A stretch of 64,000 nucleotides of DNA, from contig NZ_AUBJ02000001.1 of the NCBI RefSeq assembly GCF_000429185.2, positions 2,790,001 to 2,854,000 of the forward strand. Reading direction: 5' to 3'. This document shows, piece after piece, positions 9,741-19,770 of the stretch. Position numbers and translations under genes: made by a program. This DNA is from Actinoalloteichus caeruleus DSM 43889 (GTDB lineage Bacteria > Actinomycetota > Actinomycetes > Mycobacteriales > Pseudonocardiaceae). Within the stretch, counting starts at the first letter, position 1. The number at the start of each line of letters is the position of its first letter. The notes below the pieces were generated by a model, which was not told the origin of the DNA, searched no databases, and saw nothing but the letters and a program-made list of their open reading frames with translations.

Positions 9741-11218
9741 CGGACCTCACATCCGCCGACCGGGGCCGGCTCGGTCGCTGGCCTGCCGAAGGACGGCAGG
9801 CCGAGGCTCACACCAGAGGTTTTGGGACGCACACCCGCTTCCCAGTGGTCACCGGCGCGAGTGCGGCGGTGCGCCAGCGGCTCACCATCGGCGACGAGGT
9901 GGTGCGGGGCCGCGTGCGTGACGAGCGTCCGCACCAGGTCGCCCGGCCGGACCTCCCCGTCCACTCCTCCCCCGACCGGGGAGAAATGGACGAGCCGGCC
10001 GTCCCTGGCCCGCCCGCTGAGGCGACGGGTCTCGGCGTCCTTGCGCCCTGCTCCCTCGGTGACCAGCACCTCGACCTCGGTGCCCACCAGCTCCTTGTTG
10101 AGGTCCCAGGAGATGTCGTCCTGGAGCCGCACCAACCGGTCGTACCGCTCCTGCACGACCTCCTTGGGCACCTGGTCGTCCATCTCCGCGGCCGGGGTAC
10201 CGGGACGCTTGGAGTACTGGAAGGTGAACGCCTGGGAGAACCGGGACCGCCGCACCACCTCCAGCGTCTCCTGGAAGTCCTCCTCGGTCTCCCCGGGGAA
10301 GCCGACGATGATGTCGGTGGTGATCGCGGCGTCCGGGATGGCCGCCCGCACCCGCTCCACGATGCCCAGGAACCGCTCGGCCCGGTAGGACCGCCGCATC
10401 GCCCGCAGCACCCGGTCGGAGCCGGACTGGAGGGGCATGTGCAGCTGGGGGCAGACGTTGGGGGTCTCGGCCATCGCCTCGATGACGTCGTCGGTGAACT
10501 CCCTCGGGTGGGGTGAGGTGAAGCGCACCCGCTCCAGGCCCTCGACGGAGCCGCAGGCGCGCAGCAGCTTCCCGAAGGCGTGCCGGTCGCCGAACTCGAC
10601 TCCGTAGGCGTTCACGTTCTGCCCCAGCAGCGTCACCTCGCTGACACCCTCCGCGACGAGCGCCGACACCTCCGCGAGGATCTCACCGGGACGGCGGTCC
10701 CGTTCCTTGCCTCGCAGGGCCGGGACGATGCAGAACGTGCAGGTGTTGTTGCAGCCGACCGAGATCGACACCCAGCCGGAGTGGGCGGAGTCCCGGCGGG
10801 CGGGCAGCGTCGAGGGGAAGACCTCCAGGGCCTCCTCGATCTCCACCTGGGCCTCCCGGTTGTGCCGGGACCGTTCGAGCAGCGTCGGCAACGAGCCGAT
10901 GTTGTGGGTACCGAAGACGACGTCGACCCAGGGGGCCCGGCGGACGATCTCGCCCCGGTCCTTCTGCGCGAGGCACCCACCCACGGCGATCTGCATGCCC
11001 GGGTGGGAGTCCTTGACGGGACGCAGCCGGCCGAGGTTGCCGTAGAGGCGGTTGTCGGCGTTCTCCCGGACCGCGCACGTGTTGAACACGACGACGTCCG
11101 GCGTGGCCTCGGCCCCCGACCGCACGTACCCGGCGTCCTCCAGCAACCCGGCGAGCCGCTCGGAGTCGTGCACGTTCATCTGACATCCGTACGTGCGGAC
11201 CTCGTAGCTTCGCTGCAC
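9737..11218 (-). CDS. miaB: tRNA-2-methylthio-N6-dimethylallyladenosine synthase
   Basis: Radical-SAM methylthiotransferase that converts i6A37 to ms2i6A37 in tRNA, acting after MiaA. The three expected parts are visible in 493 residues: the UPF0004 domain with the first cluster cysteines ([28 protein letters not shown]), the radical-SAM CxxxCxxC motif in [12 protein letters not shown] at about residue 155, and a C-terminal TRAM RNA-binding domain ([19 protein letters not shown] onward). The C-terminal 70 residues beyond TRAM are a variable actinobacterial extension. It is divergent from gluA across 165 bp and overlaps the small membrane-protein gene by 4 bases. Confidence 0.97.
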   Translation of the reverse strand: MQRSYEVRTYGCQMNVHDSERLAGLLEDAGYVRSGAEATPDVVVFNTCAVRENADNRLYGNLGRLRPVKDSHPGMQIAVGGCLAQKDRGEIVRRAPWVDVVFGTHNIGSLPTLLERSRHNREAQVEIEEALEVFPSTLPARRDSAHSGWVSISVGCNNTCTFCIVPALRGKERDRRPGEILAEVSALVAEGVSEVTLLGQNVNAYGVEFGDRHAFGKLLRACGSVEGLERVRFTSPHPREFTDDVIEAMAETPNVCPQLHMPLQSGSDRVLRAMRRSYRAERFLGIVERVRAAIPDAAITTDIIVGFPGETEEDFQETLEVVRRSRFSQAFTFQYSKRPGTPAAEMDDQVPKEVVQERYDRLVRLQDDISWDLNKELVGTEVEVLVTEGAGRKDAETRRLSGRARDGRLVHFSPVGGGVDGEVRPGDLVRTLVTHAAPHHLVADGEPLAHRRTRAGDHWEAGVRPKTSGVSLGLPSFGRPATEPAPVGGCEVR

Positions 11219-11383
11219 CCTGCACCCCTTTCCGCTGACCAGGGTACGAGCTGGTCCGTGGCCGGTTCATCGGGGCGGGGCCACCGGCGGTGATGACCGG
11301 GTTGATACCCCCAGGTACCGGTGCGGTTACAGACCTCGCCGAGGTGGGGACGCCACTCCTCCGTGCGGTTATGGTGTGCGGCC

Positions 11384-12139
11384 ATGAGCGCAACGTCCGG
11401 GCAGCCACCGATGATCAGGATGTCCTCGGTGGACAAGTTCTTCGGTCCGCTGCACGTGCTCAAGGACATCAATCTCGAGGTCCCCCGGGGCCAGGTGGTT
11501 GTCGTCCTCGGGCCGTCGGGTTCCGGCAAGTCGACCCTCTGCCGGACCATCAACAGGCTGGAGCCGATCAACTCCGGTGTCATCGCCATCGACGGCAAGG
11601 ACCTGCCCGCCGAGGGCAAGGCCCTCGCCGGGCTGCGCGCCGACGTGGGCATGGTGTTCCAGCAGTTCAACCTGTTCGCCCACAAGACGATCCTGGAGAA
11701 CGTCACGCTCGGCCCCCTCAAGGTGAGGAGGACCGAGAAGGCGGAGGCGGAGCAACGCGCCCGGCAACTGCTGGAGCGGGTTGGCATCGCCAACCAGGCA
11801 GACAAGTACCCGGCCCAGCTCTCGGGTGGTCAGCAGCAGCGCGCGGCCATCGCCCGAGCACTGGCGATGAAGCCGAAGGTCATGCTCTTCGACGAGCCGA
11901 CCTCGGCGCTGGACCCGGAGATGGTCCAGGAGGTCCTGGACACGATGACGGACCTGGCCAAGGAGGGCATGACCATGCTCGTGGTCACCCACGAGATGGG
12001 CTTCGCCCGCAAGGCCGCCGACCGGGTCATCTTCATGGCGGACGGCGAGGTCGTGGAGGACTCCACGCCCGAGGACTTCTTCAAGGCTCCGAAGTCCGAC
12101 CGGGCCCGGGACTTCCTCGGCAAGATCCTCACCCACTGA
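11384..12139 (+). CDS. gluA: Glutamate-type ABC importer, ATPase subunit
   Basis: ATPase of a polar amino-acid importer of the PAAT family. The 251-residue product has Walker A GPSGSGKS at about 45, the Q-loop VFQQFNLF, the signature LSGGQQQR and Walker [13 protein letters not shown], then the switch histidine in VVTHEMGF. It is first in a four-gene operon with binding protein and two permeases in the order known for gluABCD of Corynebacterium. ATG 11384 has no Shine-Dalgarno sequence but lies about ten bases after TTATGG, compatible with a leaderless transcript; an ATG at 11411 is an alternative. Substrate glutamate is inferred from family and gene order. Confidence 0.9.
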   Translation: MSATSGQPPMIRMSSVDKFFGPLHVLKDINLEVPRGQVVVVLGPSGSGKSTLCRTINRLEPINSGVIAIDGKDLPAEGKALAGLRADVGMVFQQFNLFAHKTILENVTLGPLKVRRTEKAEAEQRARQLLERVGIANQADKYPAQLSGGQQQRAAIARALAMKPKVMLFDEPTSALDPEMVQEVLDTMTDLAKEGMTMLVVTHEMGFARKAADRVIFMADGEVVEDSTPEDFFKAPKSDRARDFLGKILTH

Positions 12140-12204
12140 CCGGCCCGCCGGCACCAGCCCGCGGCGCGTGCGGCGCCGCACCGAACAGAACACAGGAGAC
12201 GACG

Positions 12205-13107
12205 ATGAGGAACCGCTCCCTCGCCGCGAGTCTGCTCGTCGGCGCGCTCGCGCTGACCGCGTGTGGACGCGAGGGCGGCCCGGCCGACGAGAACGCCGAG
12301 CCGGACTCGGTCGAGCAGTCGGTGCAGGCCGACGTCGAGCTGGAGGGCTCGCCGACCTTCGACCGCATGACCGAGCGCGGCAACGTGATCATCGGGGTCA
12401 AGGACGACCAGCCCGGCCTGGGCTACCGCGACCCGACGACCGACGAGTACTCCGGCTTCGACATCGAGATCGCTCGGTTGATCGCGGCCCAGCTCGGTTT
12501 CGACCCCGCGTCGGACATCGAGTACAAGCCGATCGCCTCCGCCGCCCGCGAGCAGGAGATCGCGAACGGCAACATCGACTACTACGTCGGCACGTACACG
12601 ATCAACGACGGCCGCAAGGAGCAGATCGACTTCGCCGGCCCGTACTACATCGCCGGCCAGGACCTGCTGGTGCGCGGGGACGACGACTCGATCAACGGGC
12701 CGGAGGACCTCGAGGGCAAGAAGGTCTGCTCCGCGCAGGGCTCCACCCCGATCCAGCGGGTTCGGGAGGAGGGCCTGACCGAGGAGAGCAACATCGTCGA
12801 GTTCCAGGGCTACTCCGACTGCGTGACGCAGCTGCTCCAGGGTTCCGTCGACGCGGTCACCACCGACGACGCGATCCTGCTCGGCTACGCCTCCGTCGAG
12901 GAGGAGGGCTCGCTGCGGGTCGTCGGCGAGACGTTCTCCGACGAGCCCTACGGCATCGGCCTGCCCAAGGGCGACGACGCGCTCCGCGAGCGGGTGAACG
13001 ACATCCTGGACGAGGCGCGGGACAACGGCGGCTGGCAGGAGATCTACGACGCCACCCTGGGCAAGAGCGGCAACGAGGCCGAGCAGCCCGAGGTCGACCG
13101 GTACTGA
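12205..13107 (+). CDS. gluB: Glutamate-type ABC importer, substrate-binding lipoprotein
   Basis: Extracytoplasmic solute-binding protein (SBP_bac_3) of 300 residues. The signal peptide MRNRSLAASLLVGALALTAC ends in a lipobox with the lipidated cysteine at residue 20, followed by an acidic linker to about 45. The mature fold shows the amino-acid binding pattern: GVKDDQPGLGYRD at about 67, YSGFDIEIARLIA at 85, then the second lobe with GKKVCSAQGST at about 173 and the C-terminal helix before DNGGWQEIYD. ATG 12205 has GGAG 8 bases upstream. The gap of 65 bp from gluA and 71 bp to gluC is usual inside this operon. Confidence 0.93.
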   Translation: MRNRSLAASLLVGALALTACGREGGPADENAEPDSVEQSVQADVELEGSPTFDRMTERGNVIIGVKDDQPGLGYRDPTTDEYSGFDIEIARLIAAQLGFDPASDIEYKPIASAAREQEIANGNIDYYVGTYTINDGRKEQIDFAGPYYIAGQDLLVRGDDDSINGPEDLEGKKVCSAQGSTPIQRVREEGLTEESNIVEFQGYSDCVTQLLQGSVDAVTTDDAILLGYASVEEEGSLRVVGETFSDEPYGIGLPKGDDALRERVNDILDEARDNGGWQEIYDATLGKSGNEAEQPEVDRY

Positions 13108-13178
13108 GCAGGGACTGACGGCCGGCGGCACCCAGCTCCGGGGCCGCCGGCCGTCGTCACAGGCTGGTAAGGAATCGT

Positions 13179-13826
13179 ATGGACGTCCTGCTGGACAACT
13201 CCGATCTCTACGTTCGCGGCTTCGTCACCACGCTCCAACTCTTCGCGCTCTCCGCGGTGGGGTCGCTGGTGTTGGGTGCGTTCCTGGCGATGCTGCGGGT
13301 GAGCCCCGTCCCGGTGTTCCGGTCGGCCGGGTCGCTGTACGTGACGGTCGTGCGGAACACCCCGCTGACCCTGGTGTTCCTGTTCTTCGCGTTCGCGTGG
13401 AACCTGTTGGAGATCGTGCGCATCTCCTTCTTCACGGCGGCGGTCACCGCGTTGACCGTCTACACGGCCGCCTTCGTCTGCGAGGTGTTCCGCTCCGGCA
13501 TCAACACCGTTCCGGTCGGCCAGGCCGAGGCCGCGCGGGCCATCGGGCTGACCTTCGGGCAGACGCTGGGGCAGATCATCCTCCCGCAGGCGACCCGCTC
13601 GGTGTTCCCCCCGATGGTCAGCACCCTGATCGCATTGCTGAAGAACACCACGATCGCGGCCGGCTTCTCCGTCTTCGAGGCCGGTGGCATCCGGCAGAAC
13701 CTGTCCGAACGGGGTGAACCGGTCCTCGAGGGCCTGCTCTGGGTGGCGGCCATCTTCGTGCTGCTGGTGATCCCGCTGACGCTGCTGCAACGCGCGTTGG
13801 AGAAGCGCTGGAGCGTGGCCCGATGA
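13179..13826 (+). CDS. gluC: Glutamate-type ABC importer, permease 1
   Basis: Membrane permease (HisM/GluC type) of 215 residues with four to five membrane spans. The first is at about 16-38 (TTLQLFALSAVGSLVLGAFLA). The ATPase-contact EAA loop is seen as GQAEAARAIGLTFGQTLGQIILPQA at about 117-140. The start ATG 13179 has AAGGA upstream. It forms the channel with GluD, and the last four bases overlap gluD (ATGA at 13823), implying coupled translation and stoichiometric production of the two permeases. Confidence 0.92.
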   Translation: MDVLLDNSDLYVRGFVTTLQLFALSAVGSLVLGAFLAMLRVSPVPVFRSAGSLYVTVVRNTPLTLVFLFFAFAWNLLEIVRISFFTAAVTALTVYTAAFVCEVFRSGINTVPVGQAEAARAIGLTFGQTLGQIILPQATRSVFPPMVSTLIALLKNTTIAAGFSVFEAGGIRQNLSERGEPVLEGLLWVAAIFVLLVIPLTLLQRALEKRWSVAR

Positions 13827-14737
13827 GTTCTGTCCTGTTCGACGTCCCGGGCCCGCGCGCCAGGGCCCGCAACCGCATCCTCGGCGTCGTCGGGGTGGCG
13901 GCGCTGGTCGCCGCGGTCGGGTACGTCCTGTACCGGTTCTACGACACCGGCCAGTTCGACCCGAGGCGCTGGGAGTGGCTGCTGTACAAGCAGGTCCAGC
14001 TGGACCTGTTGCAGGCCTTCCAGTTCACGATGCAGGCCTTCGCGCTGGGCGCGGTGGGCGCCCTGCTGTTCGGGGCCGTCTTCGCCGCCGGGCGGCTCTC
14101 CGAGCACGCCTGGTTGCGGGTCCCGGCGACGGTGGTCGTGGAGTTCTTCCGGGCGATCCCGCTGGTCATCCTGATGTTCGTCTTCTACTTCGGCACCGGG
14201 GTGAGCTCCCTGGTGGCGGTGGTGGTCGGCCTGACCCTCTACAACGGCTCGGTGTTGGCCGAGGTCTTCAGGGCCGGGGTGCTCGCGCTGCCCAAGGGGC
14301 AGTCGGAGGCGGCCTACGCGATCGGGATGCGCAAGACGCAGGCGATGACGAACGTGCTGCTCCCGCAGTCGTTGCGCGCGATGCTGCCGACCATCGTCAG
14401 CCAGCTCGTGGTGTTGCTGAAGGACACCTCGCTGGGCTTCCTCATCACCTACAACGAGCTGCTGCGCTACGCGCGGGTGATGGGGAGTGACCCGAACTTC
14501 GGGCGTCCGCAGATCCCGACCGCGATCGTCGTGGCGATCATCTACATCGCCCTGTGCCTGCTGCTGTCCTGGCTGGCCAACTACCTCGGCCGCCGCCAGC
14601 AGCGCAGCAAGCTGCGCCCGGAGGCCGCCATGCCGGCGGCGACCGGGAAGGCGGACGGCGAAGCGGAACCGGACGGGCTGGCTGGCCCAACCGCACCGGG
14701 TGACCGTCCAGGGAAACTCGGCGCCGTGGGCGACTGA
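13823..14737 (+). CDS. gluD: Glutamate-type ABC importer, permease 2
   Basis: Second permease of the importer, 304 residues. After an N-terminal span (ILGVVGVAALVAAVGYVLY) and a periplasmic stretch, it has the HisM-like membrane core starting near residue 70 and the EAA loop GQSEAAYAIGMRKTQAMTNVLLPQSL at about 162-187. The C-terminal 45 residues are hydrophilic, probably cytoplasmic and unstructured (RRQQRSKLRPEAAMP onward), longer than in many homologues. It ends the operon and is followed within 17 bases by a strong hairpin terminator. Confidence 0.92.
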   Translation: MSSVLFDVPGPRARARNRILGVVGVAALVAAVGYVLYRFYDTGQFDPRRWEWLLYKQVQLDLLQAFQFTMQAFALGAVGALLFGAVFAAGRLSEHAWLRVPATVVVEFFRAIPLVILMFVFYFGTGVSSLVAVVVGLTLYNGSVLAEVFRAGVLALPKGQSEAAYAIGMRKTQAMTNVLLPQSLRAMLPTIVSQLVVLLKDTSLGFLITYNELLRYARVMGSDPNFGRPQIPTAIVVAIIYIALCLLLSWLANYLGRRQQRSKLRPEAAMPAATGKADGEAEPDGLAGPTAPGDRPGKLGAVGD

Positions 14738-14753
14738 CCACGGACCGGGGACG

Positions 14754-14790
14754 ACGAAGGGGCATCCCGCCACGCGGGGTGCCCCTTCGT
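14754..14790. terminator. Terminator after gluABCD, probably bidirectional
   Basis: Nearly perfect 16-bp inverted repeat (arms 14754-14769 and 14775-14790, one T.G pair, 5-base loop CCACG). The left arm begins with ACGAAGG and the right arm ends with CCTTCGT, so a transcript read in either direction would end in a few pyrimidines. It lies between gluD and the convergent methyltransferase gene and probably serves both. Confidence 0.85.
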
Positions 14791-14917
14791 CCGTTCGGCG
14801 CCGGGCACCGGCGGAGACACCGGCGGCGGGACGGCTGGATCGGGCGGCCGAGCGACTCCCGTGCCCGGCCCCGGCCACTCGCGGGCGACCGACGGGACGC
14901 TCGTCGGCGGATGGCGG

Positions 14918-15691
14918 TCAGGAGGGGCGCACCGCGACCACCCGCAGCCGCCGGTAGTCGGCGTACCAGCGGCCCTCGCGGCCCAGGGTGCCCCGCAGGC
15001 GGCCCTGGAGGGCGTGGAGGAACGCGTCGGGATCGGGCACGCCGGCGAGCAGGTGGCCGCCGAACATGCGGACCCAGGTGGCGAGCCCGTCGTCCCCGTC
15101 GAGGGGGGTCGGTCGCTCGAAGTGCCAGGCGGCCCTGACCTCGAAGCCGGCCGTCTCCAGCACGAGGGCCCACCCCGCGAGCGTGGGGAAGTACCAGGGG
15201 GAGTCGGCGGGCGGCAGTCGTTCGTCGGCGCGGAGGCGTTCCGCCTCGGACACGATGGTGGCGACGTTGCCGGCGCCTCCGAGCTCGGCCACCAGCCGTC
15301 CCGCCGGGCGCAGCAGTCGGAACAACGCCGCCGCGGCCTGGGGGGCCTGGGGAATCCAGTGCAGGGTGGCGTTGCTCAGGATCGCTTCCGCTCCGGAGCC
15401 CGGCAGCGGGGCGAGGTCCTCGGGCCGGACGCCGAGCAGGTCCCCGGTGACGAAGTGGAGGGCCGGGTACTTGCGCCTGGCACGCCCGACCATCTCGGGG
15501 CTGCTGTCGAGACCGACCGCGTGCGCTCCCCGCCCGGTCAGCGCGGCGACATGGTCACCCGTACCGCAGCCGACGTCGAGGACGTGCTCGCCTGGCTGGG
15601 GGTCCACCAGGTCGAGCAGCTCCCTCCCGTGAGAGGAGACGAACCCGTGCCGCTCGTCGTAGAGGGCGGCGTTCCAGGCGGTGTCGGGCAT
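14918..15691 (-). CDS. Class I SAM-dependent methyltransferase
   Basis: A 257-residue methyltransferase with the Rossmann-like SAM fold. Motif I is VLDVGCGTGDHVAAL at about residue 39, the acidic end of strand 2 is VGLDSSPEMV at about 60, motif II is VTGDLLGV and motif post-II includes ILSNATLHWIPQAPQAAAAL, which resembles trans-aconitate 2-methyltransferases (Tam). The substrate-facing C-half has aromatic residues (WYFPTLAGWALVLE) that would shape a small carboxylate or lipid pocket. It is monocistronic, convergent to gluD and divergent from edd. Tam-like activity is only a family suggestion. Confidence 0.85.
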   Translation of the reverse strand: MPDTAWNAALYDERHGFVSSHGRELLDLVDPQPGEHVLDVGCGTGDHVAALTGRGAHAVGLDSSPEMVGRARRKYPALHFVTGDLLGVRPEDLAPLPGSGAEAILSNATLHWIPQAPQAAAALFRLLRPAGRLVAELGGAGNVATIVSEAERLRADERLPPADSPWYFPTLAGWALVLETAGFEVRAAWHFERPTPLDGDDGLATWVRMFGGHLLAGVPDPDAFLHALQGRLRGTLGREGRWYADYRRLRVVAVRPS

Positions 15692-16186
15692 TCCGCCACC
15701 CTAGGCCCCCGTCCGCCCGTCGGGATCGGGTTCCCACCGCGCGGTCCGGAGTCCGCTGGCCCCCGAAGCCCGCGAGCTACCCCGGCCGCGGCGACGTGCT
15801 CCCCGGTACGGCGTTCGTCCCCCGGTCGCCGGCTCGGGCGCCGGCACCACCACCCCAGCCGGGGTGATCCCCTCGGCAGGCGGGTGCGCGCGCGACGATC
15901 CGGACGAGACGGCGACCGAGCGCCTCGCTCACCGGGCCAGGGCGGCTGGCTCGGCACTCACCCCCTCCTGGCCTCGCGGTGGCGGGGCACGCACACCGGG
16001 CCGGGGACGAGCACCGCCACCCGGCCTGACCTGCCCGATCCCGGTTATCAACCATTCGGGTTCTGAATCGATTCCTGGATCGATAATGGATTCCCGAGCT
16101 TCTTTCGCATACGCTGCACCCGAATTCAGCGACGCGGGCGCCCACGTCGGACGGGTGGCCGTCGACTAGGAGAAGGAGCCAGCAGC
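15692..16186. promoter_or_regulatory. Divergent upstream region of edd-eda and the methyltransferase
   Basis: The first 340 bp are GC-rich with nothing recognisable. From about 16040 to 16130 base composition drops sharply and holds likely control signals for edd: a perfect 10-bp palindrome GAATCGATTC at 16065-16074 and a -10-like GATAAT at 16082-16087. No good -35 partner is seen 16-18 bases upstream. A purine-rich GGAGAAGGAG at about 16170-16180 precedes the GTG start. The palindrome is a candidate operator; its regulator is unknown and no regulator gene is adjacent. Confidence 0.45.
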
Positions 16187-18085
16187 GTGGACAGCGCAGC
16201 CGCCGATCGGACCACCACTCCGCATCCCGTGGTCGCCGCGGTGACCCGCCGCATCGTCGAACGCAGCAGCCAGTCCCGGGCCGCCTACCTGGCCCGAACG
16301 CGGGCGGCCGCGAGCCAGGGCCCGGTCAGGATGGGGTTGCCGTGCAGCAACCTGGCACACGGCTTCGCCGCGTGCTCGGGCTCGGACCTGCTGGCGTTGC
16401 GCGGTGCGGTCAAGCCCGGCGTGGCGATCGTGTCGGCCTACAACGACATGCTCTCGGCCCACCAGCCCCTGGACGAGTTCCCCGCGTGGATCAAGGACTC
16501 GGTGCGCCAGGCCGGCGGGGTGGCGCAGTTCGCCGGTGGGGTGCCGGCCATGTGCGACGGCATCACCCAGGGCAGGGACGGCATGGAGCTGTCGCTGTTC
16601 AGCCGGGACGTCATCGCGATGTCGACCGGCATCGCGCTCTCCCACGACATGTTCGACGCCGCTCTGCTGTTGGGGGTGTGCGACAAGATCGTCCCCGGTC
16701 TGGTCATCGGGGCGTTGTCCTTCGGACACCTGCCGGTGATCCTGGTACCGGCGGGCCCCATGCCCTCCGGGCTCCCGAACAAGGAGAAGGCACGGGTCCG
16801 CCAGCTCTACGCGGAGGGGCAGGCCAGCCGCGATGACCTGCTGGCCGCCGAGGCAGCGTCCTACCACTCGCCCGGCACCTGCACCTTCTACGGCACCGCG
16901 AACTCCAACCAGCTGCTCATGGAGGTCATGGGCCTCCACCTCCCGGGGTCCAGCTTCGTGCAGCCCGGCACCCCCCTGCGACAGGCGCTGACCGAGTACG
17001 CGGGCCGGCGCGCCGTCGCGCTCAGCGCCCTGGGCGACGAGTACACACCGATGGCCGAGGTCGTCAACGAACGCACGATCGTCAACGGCGTCGTGGCCCT
17101 GCTGGCGACGGGCGGGTCCACCAACCACACCATGCACCTGGTCGCCATGGCGGCGGCCGCGGGGATCACCCTCACCTGGGACGACTTCGACGAGCTGTCC
17201 TCCGTGGTCCCGCTGCTCGCCCGGGTCTACCCCAACGGTCCGGCCGACATCAACCACTTCAGCGCGGCGGGCGGCGTCCCCTTCCTCGTGCGCGAACTCC
17301 TCGCGGCCGGTCTGCTCCACGCCGACGTTCCCACCGTGGCCGGGCACGGCCTCGAGCGCTACCGCCAGGAACCGTTCCTCGTCGACGGCGAACTCGTCTG
17401 GCGGGACGGCACCGACACCAGCCTGGACCCCGAGGTGCTCCGCCCGGCGACGGATCCCTTCGCCGGCGACGGAGGCCTCCGCGTGCTGCGCGGCAACCTC
17501 GGTCGGGCCGTCATCAAGGTGTCCGCCGTGGCGGCCGAACACCGCACCGTCATCGCCCCGGCCAGGGTCTTCGCCAGCCAGGAGGCGTTCACCTCGGCGT
17601 TCCGCGCGGGCGAACTCAACACCGACCTGGTGGCCGTCCTGCCCAACCAGGGTCCGAGGGCCAAGGGCATGCCCGAACTGCACGGCCTGACCCCCGCGCT
17701 CGGGTCGCTGCTCGACCACGGCCACCGGGTCGCCCTGGTCACCGACGGCCGCATGTCCGGTGCCTCCGGGAAGGTCCCGGCCGCCATCCAGGTGTCCCCG
17801 GAGGCCGCCGTCGGCGGTCCGCTCGGTCGGATCCGGGACGGTGACCTGGTGCGGGTGGACAGCGAACGAGGCAGCCTCGAAGTCCTCGTCCCCGACGAGG
17901 AGCTGGCGGCCAGGGCCGTCACCGACCTGCCGCCGACCCAGGCAGAATGGGCCGGCACCGGACGGGAACTGTTCGGCGCGTTGCGGGGTTCCGTGGGCCA
18001 GGCCGAGCACGGCGCGAGCGTCTTCGCGCCGTGGGGAGCGGAGGCGGCCAGCCCCGCTCCGAGCGAAGTGGAGGCACACCAGTGA
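16187..18085 (+). CDS. edd: Phosphogluconate dehydratase
   Basis: First enzyme of the Entner-Doudoroff branch: 6-phosphogluconate to 2-keto-3-deoxy-6-phosphogluconate, with an iron-sulphur cluster. At 632 residues it matches Edd of the IlvD/EDD family. Conserved pieces are [18 protein letters not shown] at about 48 (cluster cysteines), [64 protein letters not shown] and, near the C-terminus, [14 protein letters not shown]. IlvD would be shorter and lacks the N-terminal 60 residues. GTG 16187 follows GGAGAAGGAGC. Its stop overlaps the eda start by 4 bases, a tight two-gene operon. Confidence 0.96.
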   Translation: MDSAAADRTTTPHPVVAAVTRRIVERSSQSRAAYLARTRAAASQGPVRMGLPCSNLAHGFAACSGSDLLALRGAVKPGVAIVSAYNDMLSAHQPLDEFPAWIKDSVRQAGGVAQFAGGVPAMCDGITQGRDGMELSLFSRDVIAMSTGIALSHDMFDAALLLGVCDKIVPGLVIGALSFGHLPVILVPAGPMPSGLPNKEKARVRQLYAEGQASRDDLLAAEAASYHSPGTCTFYGTANSNQLLMEVMGLHLPGSSFVQPGTPLRQALTEYAGRRAVALSALGDEYTPMAEVVNERTIVNGVVALLATGGSTNHTMHLVAMAAAAGITLTWDDFDELSSVVPLLARVYPNGPADINHFSAAGGVPFLVRELLAAGLLHADVPTVAGHGLERYRQEPFLVDGELVWRDGTDTSLDPEVLRPATDPFAGDGGLRVLRGNLGRAVIKVSAVAAEHRTVIAPARVFASQEAFTSAFRAGELNTDLVAVLPNQGPRAKGMPELHGLTPALGSLLDHGHRVALVTDGRMSGASGKVPAAIQVSPEAAVGGPLGRIRDGDLVRVDSERGSLEVLVPDEELAARAVTDLPPTQAEWAGTGRELFGALRGSVGQAEHGASVFAPWGAEAASPAPSEVEAHQ

Positions 18086-18720
18086 GCCAGCCCGGCACCG
18101 CGACCGACCTGCTGACCGTCGCGCCCGTCGTCCCCGTCGTGGTGCTCGAGGACGTGGAGCACGCCGTTCCCCTGGCCCGCGCGCTGCTCGCGGGCGGGTT
18201 GCCGGTCATCGAGCTGACGCTGCGCACCCCGGCGGCGCTGGAGGGCGTGCGGCGGATCGCCGACGAGGTACCCGAGATCGCCCTCGGAGTCGGCACCGTC
18301 ACCACGCCGGAGCAGGCTCGGCTCGCCGCCGAGTCGGGCGCCGGGTTCCTCGTCACGCCCGGCGGCACCGAACGGTTGCTCGACGCCGTCGAGGACACCG
18401 GGCTGCCCTTCCTCGCGGGGGTGAGCACCGTGTCGGAGGCCCTCCGCCTCGCGGAACGTGGGCACCGGGCGATGAAGTTCTTCCCGGCGGAGGCGGCCGG
18501 CGGTGCCGCCTACCTGAAGTCCCTTGGTGGGCCGCTCCCGGAACTCCGCTTCTGCCCCACCGGGGGCATCACGACGCGGACGGCCGCCGACTACCTCGCC
18601 CTCCCCAACGTCGGGTGTGTCGGAGGCTCCTGGTTGACGCCCAGGGACCTGCTGGCCGCCGGCGACTGGACTGGCGTCGCCGACCTCGCCAGGGCCGCGG
18701 CCAGCCTGCGCACCGCCTAG
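18082..18720 (+). CDS. eda: KDPG aldolase (2-dehydro-3-deoxyphosphogluconate aldolase)
   Basis: Cleaves KDPG to pyruvate and glyceraldehyde 3-phosphate; second step after Edd. The 212-residue class I aldolase is a small TIM barrel. The general-base glutamate is in VIELTLRTP at about 45, the phosphate-binding [10 protein letters not shown] follows at 72, and the Schiff-base lysine is in [13 protein letters not shown] at about 132; FCPTGGI is the C-terminal phosphate loop. The GTG start at 18082 overlaps the edd stop (GTGA), so translation is coupled. A perfect 13-bp hairpin terminator begins 25 bases after the stop. Confidence 0.95.
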   Translation: MSQPGTATDLLTVAPVVPVVVLEDVEHAVPLARALLAGGLPVIELTLRTPAALEGVRRIADEVPEIALGVGTVTTPEQARLAAESGAGFLVTPGGTERLLDAVEDTGLPFLAGVSTVSEALRLAERGHRAMKFFPAEAAGGAAYLKSLGGPLPELRFCPTGGITTRTAADYLALPNVGCVGGSWLTPRDLLAAGDWTGVADLARAAASLRTA

Positions 18721-18744
18721 ACGGGCGACGAACGAACGGAACCG

Positions 18745-18779
18745 ACCACCGGACCCGCACCGCCTCCGGGTCCGGTGGT
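18745..18779 (+). terminator. Terminator after edd-eda
   Basis: A perfect 13-bp inverted repeat (arms 18745-18757 and 18767-18779, 9-base loop). The remainder up to 19025 is gene-free and GC-rich, with no other signal I can support. Confidence 0.85.
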
Positions 18780-19025
18780 ACGGAGCTGGGTACGCCCACG
18801 CCCCTGGTGACGCCCCGGCTCCGGCAGGACCTCGCGGGCCGTTGGGGTGGCCGTCCCGCAACGGGGGTCCGGGCGCGGAACGCGCCCGACCGTGCCGGGC
18901 CGTCCTCGCGCTCGTGGTCAGGTGCCGGACGTGCTCGCGGCGGCTGACCGTCGCCGGCGCCTCCGGGTCGGCCTCCTGGTTCGGACGCGAGGACAGGTGA
19001 CGGTGCCCGCCCGCCGGAGCCCTGG

Positions 19026-19554
19026 TCAGTCGACTTCCGCCGCCCCCGTCCACACCCGTTCACCGTCGACGACATCCTCGGTGGGGGTGAGACCGGCCGC
19101 CATCGCCACCCGTTCGGAGGCGCGGTGGGCGGGGTGGATCGTCGCGGAGAAGCGCGGCACCCCCTGCCGGGCGAGCCAGCCGGTCATCGCGCGGGCGGCC
19201 TCGGTGGCCAGCCCCCGGCCCTGCCAGGGGACGGCGGTGGTCCAGGCGAGCAGCGCGGTCGCCGGTCCACCCGTCTCCCACCGCACCGTCGCCTGCGCCC
19301 AGCCGACGATCCGCCCGGTGCCCCGGTGGCGGGCCGCCCAGTTGCACCAGGCCTCCCCCGGTTCCTCCGGCCCGGCGTTCATCCGGAGGCACCGTTGTCG
19401 CCACCGAGCGGCGTCGGCGGGCTGTCCCCCGGTGTACTCCGTGCAGCCGGTCATCGGCGAGCGCCTCGGCCAGCTCGTCCGCGTGGCGGCTGGTGAGCGG
19501 TTCCAGGTCGAGGCGCGGGGCGCGGATCGCGCTGGCCACCGGTGCGGCTTCCAC
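19026..19554 (-). pseudogene. GNAT-family N-acetyltransferase, frameshifted
   Basis: The N-terminal part (MEAAPVASAIRAPRLDLEPL, then HADELAEALADDRLH) and the rest (EYTGGQPADAARWRQRC up to the acetyl-CoA motif WQGRGLATEAARAMTGWLA and the end TGAAEVD) are clearly one GNAT protein but lie in two reading frames. They join if one of the two C residues at 19439-19440 (G on the coding strand) is removed, restoring LHEYTGG, the usual sequence of this family. So this is a +1 insertion near codon 39: a recent inactivation or a sequencing error. All other acetyltransferase features, including the CoA-binding loop, are intact, which suggests little decay since the event. Confidence 0.75.
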
Positions 19555-19770
19555 CAGGGATCACCCATCTCCTCTCGGGGACGCGTGCCGTCGGGAGACG
19601 GCTGGCGTCAGGGGTGGCACCACGGGGAGCCGGACCGGCGCTGCGCGGGGCACCCGGGCCGGTAGGACGGTAGCCGGGAGATCGCGGAACGCGCACCCGG
19701 TTTCCCGGAAGGGAGAGGTCGCGAAGGGTGCTGGCCGAGCGCTCGGCTCTCGGTGGCCTCCCCCGCCGGC

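Noticed and set aside
11321-11371. A 9-bp direct repeat GTGCGGTTA (11321 and 11363) upstream of gluA
   Set aside because: Too short and too GC-typical to call an operator without comparison; spacing of 42 bp is suggestive only.
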